Origin: a bacterium
GTDB lineage: Bacteria; Chloroflexota; Limnocylindria; Limnocylindrales; Limnocylindraceae
Reading direction: 5' to 3'
Length of the DNA stretch: 5,112 nucleotides
NCBI GenBank assembly: GCA_009919365.1
Contig: RGBZ01000066.1
Location: forward strand, 1 to 5,112
Shown here one piece after another: positions 1-5,112 of this stretch; position 1 is the stretch's first letter; the number at the start of each line of letters is the position of its first letter. The translations under genes were made by a program, and so were the position numbers. The notes under the pieces are model-generated. The model saw nothing but the letters and a program-made list of their open reading frames with translations, was not told the DNA's origin and made no database searches.

Positions 1-623
1 GATCTCCTCTACATCACGATCAGCACTGGCCTCGGTGGCGCAGTGATCAGCGGCGGCCGACTCTACACAGGGCCAGACGACACCGGGATCGAGATCGGCC
101 ACGCGCCGATTACGCTCGACGGGCCACGGTGCGCCTGCGGTGGCATCGGGCACCTTGAGGCACACGCCTCGGGCGTCGCGCTGGCGCGCACGGGGGGTGA
201 AGCTGCTTCGAGTGGCGCTAGTCCGTGGCTTGCCGCGTGGCGGGCCGCACATCCGAAGGGAGAGATCAGCGCCAAGGAGGTCTCCGAGGCTGCAGCTGCA
301 GGGGACCGAGTTGCCCAGGCTCTGATCGATCACGCGCTCCTAGCGATCAGCCGGGCGGTCGCAGGCTTCGTCAATGTGTTCAATCCGAGCCGCATCATCA
401 TCGGCGGCTCGTTCGCCGAGGCGCACTGGGATGCGCTCCATTCGCGTATTCAGGGGGAGATCGGCGACAATAGCTTCAAGGTTCCAGGACGGAGAGTTTC
501 CGTACACCCCGCCGAACTCGGTGGGGACGTGAGCCTGGCAGGCTGCCATCCGATGGTTGTCGAGAGAATCGGCAACCCAGAGTGGGAGCGGGCTGTAGCG
601 GTGAAATCGAAGGGGGACACTCG

Positions 624-627
<4 letters not shown>
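1..627 (+). CDS. glk: ROK-family sugar kinase, probable glucokinase (5' truncated by window edge)
   Basis: ATP-dependent cytosolic sugar kinase that probably makes glucose-6-phosphate. The frame is open from base 1, so the 208 visible residues are the C-terminal two thirds of a protein of usually 300-320; the N-terminal ATP site and catalytic Asp lie upstream. The GTG at 43 is an internal Val, not the start. Visible in order: the phosphate-binding stretch [16 protein letters not shown] (residues 4-19 of the visible part), the sugar-binding EIGH (31-34), the ROK zinc motif [10 protein letters not shown] (44-53), the helix and strand [11 protein letters not shown], and a late GGDVSLAG corresponding to the family's GDDAGLIGAA-like segment. 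Odd: the third zinc Cys of CxCGxxGCxE is His51. Its TGA overlaps the gap start by 4 bp, which supports a glycolytic role. Glucokinase is inferred from motifs and neighbours; another hexose, mannose or N-acetyl-sugar specificity, or a polyphosphate-dependent enzyme, cannot be excluded. Confidence 0.88.
609..616 (+). promoter_or_regulatory. Shine-Dalgarno sequence for gap
   Basis: GAAGGGGG lies inside the end of the ROK kinase gene, with a 7-base spacer before the ATG at 624. It is purine-rich and well placed, and it decides the gap start in favour of 624 over an upstream in-frame TTG at 582. It is the only convincing ribosome binding site at the four gene junctions of the window. Confidence 0.65.

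Positions 628-5112
<4,485 letters not shown>

Noticed and set aside
582..623. Upstream in-frame TTG start for gap at 582
   Set aside because: It would add 14 residues before the canonical [18 protein letters not shown] 624 has a good ribosome binding site and the usual ATGA overlap.

Overview
The window is wholly protein-coding on the + strand. It shows five consecutive genes of a glycolytic operon: the 3' part of a ROK-family sugar kinase (probable glucokinase), gap (glyceraldehyde-3-phosphate dehydrogenase), pgk (phosphoglycerate kinase), eno (enolase), and the 5' part of an unidentified small membrane protein. By eye the DNA is GC-rich, roughly 60-65%, with strong G/C third-position preference and Lys written mostly as AAG. 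The organism is clearly a bacterium. Compact overlapping genes, a Bacillus-type rather than E. coli-type GAPDH, a ROK-type rather than E. coli Glk-type kinase and the GC content would fit Chloroflexota or Actinobacteriota. I lean weakly to a compact-genome Chloroflexota lineage, but the window alone does not settle it.

Layout: 1-627 ROK kinase (start lies before the window); 624-1631 gap; 1624-3474 pgk; 3471-4766 eno; 4763 to the window end, membrane protein (3' end lies beyond the window). Every junction overlaps: ATGA (4 bp) at 624-627, 8 bp at 1624-1631, ATGA at 3471-3474 and ATGA at 4763-4766. No stretch lacks a gene, and I see no promoter, terminator, RNA gene, mobile element or CRISPR array. 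A clear Shine-Dalgarno sequence is present only before gap, so the later genes probably rely on translational coupling.

Together the enzymes cover glucose to glucose-6-phosphate (ROK kinase), then GAP to 1,3-bisphosphoglycerate (gap), to 3-phosphoglycerate with ATP gain (pgk), and 2-phosphoglycerate to phosphoenolpyruvate (eno). Triosephosphate isomerase and phosphoglycerate mutase, often in such clusters, do not lie between gap and eno here.

The most unusual feature is pgk. A complete, canonical PGK catalytic core (about residues 171-558) is embedded in long low-complexity tails. An N-terminal extension of about 160-170 residues is a quarter proline, strongly basic and free of aromatic residues. 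It begins with a short hydrophobic/basic motif and carries KSTP tandem repeats and a duplicated SRPANRP motif. A C-terminal tail of about 57 residues turns from Lys/Pro/Ala-rich to a run of seven acidic residues. Lesser oddities are a Cys-to-His change in the zinc motif of the ROK kinase, an altered cofactor-loop position in GAPDH, and the unidentified three-helix membrane protein translationally joined to eno.
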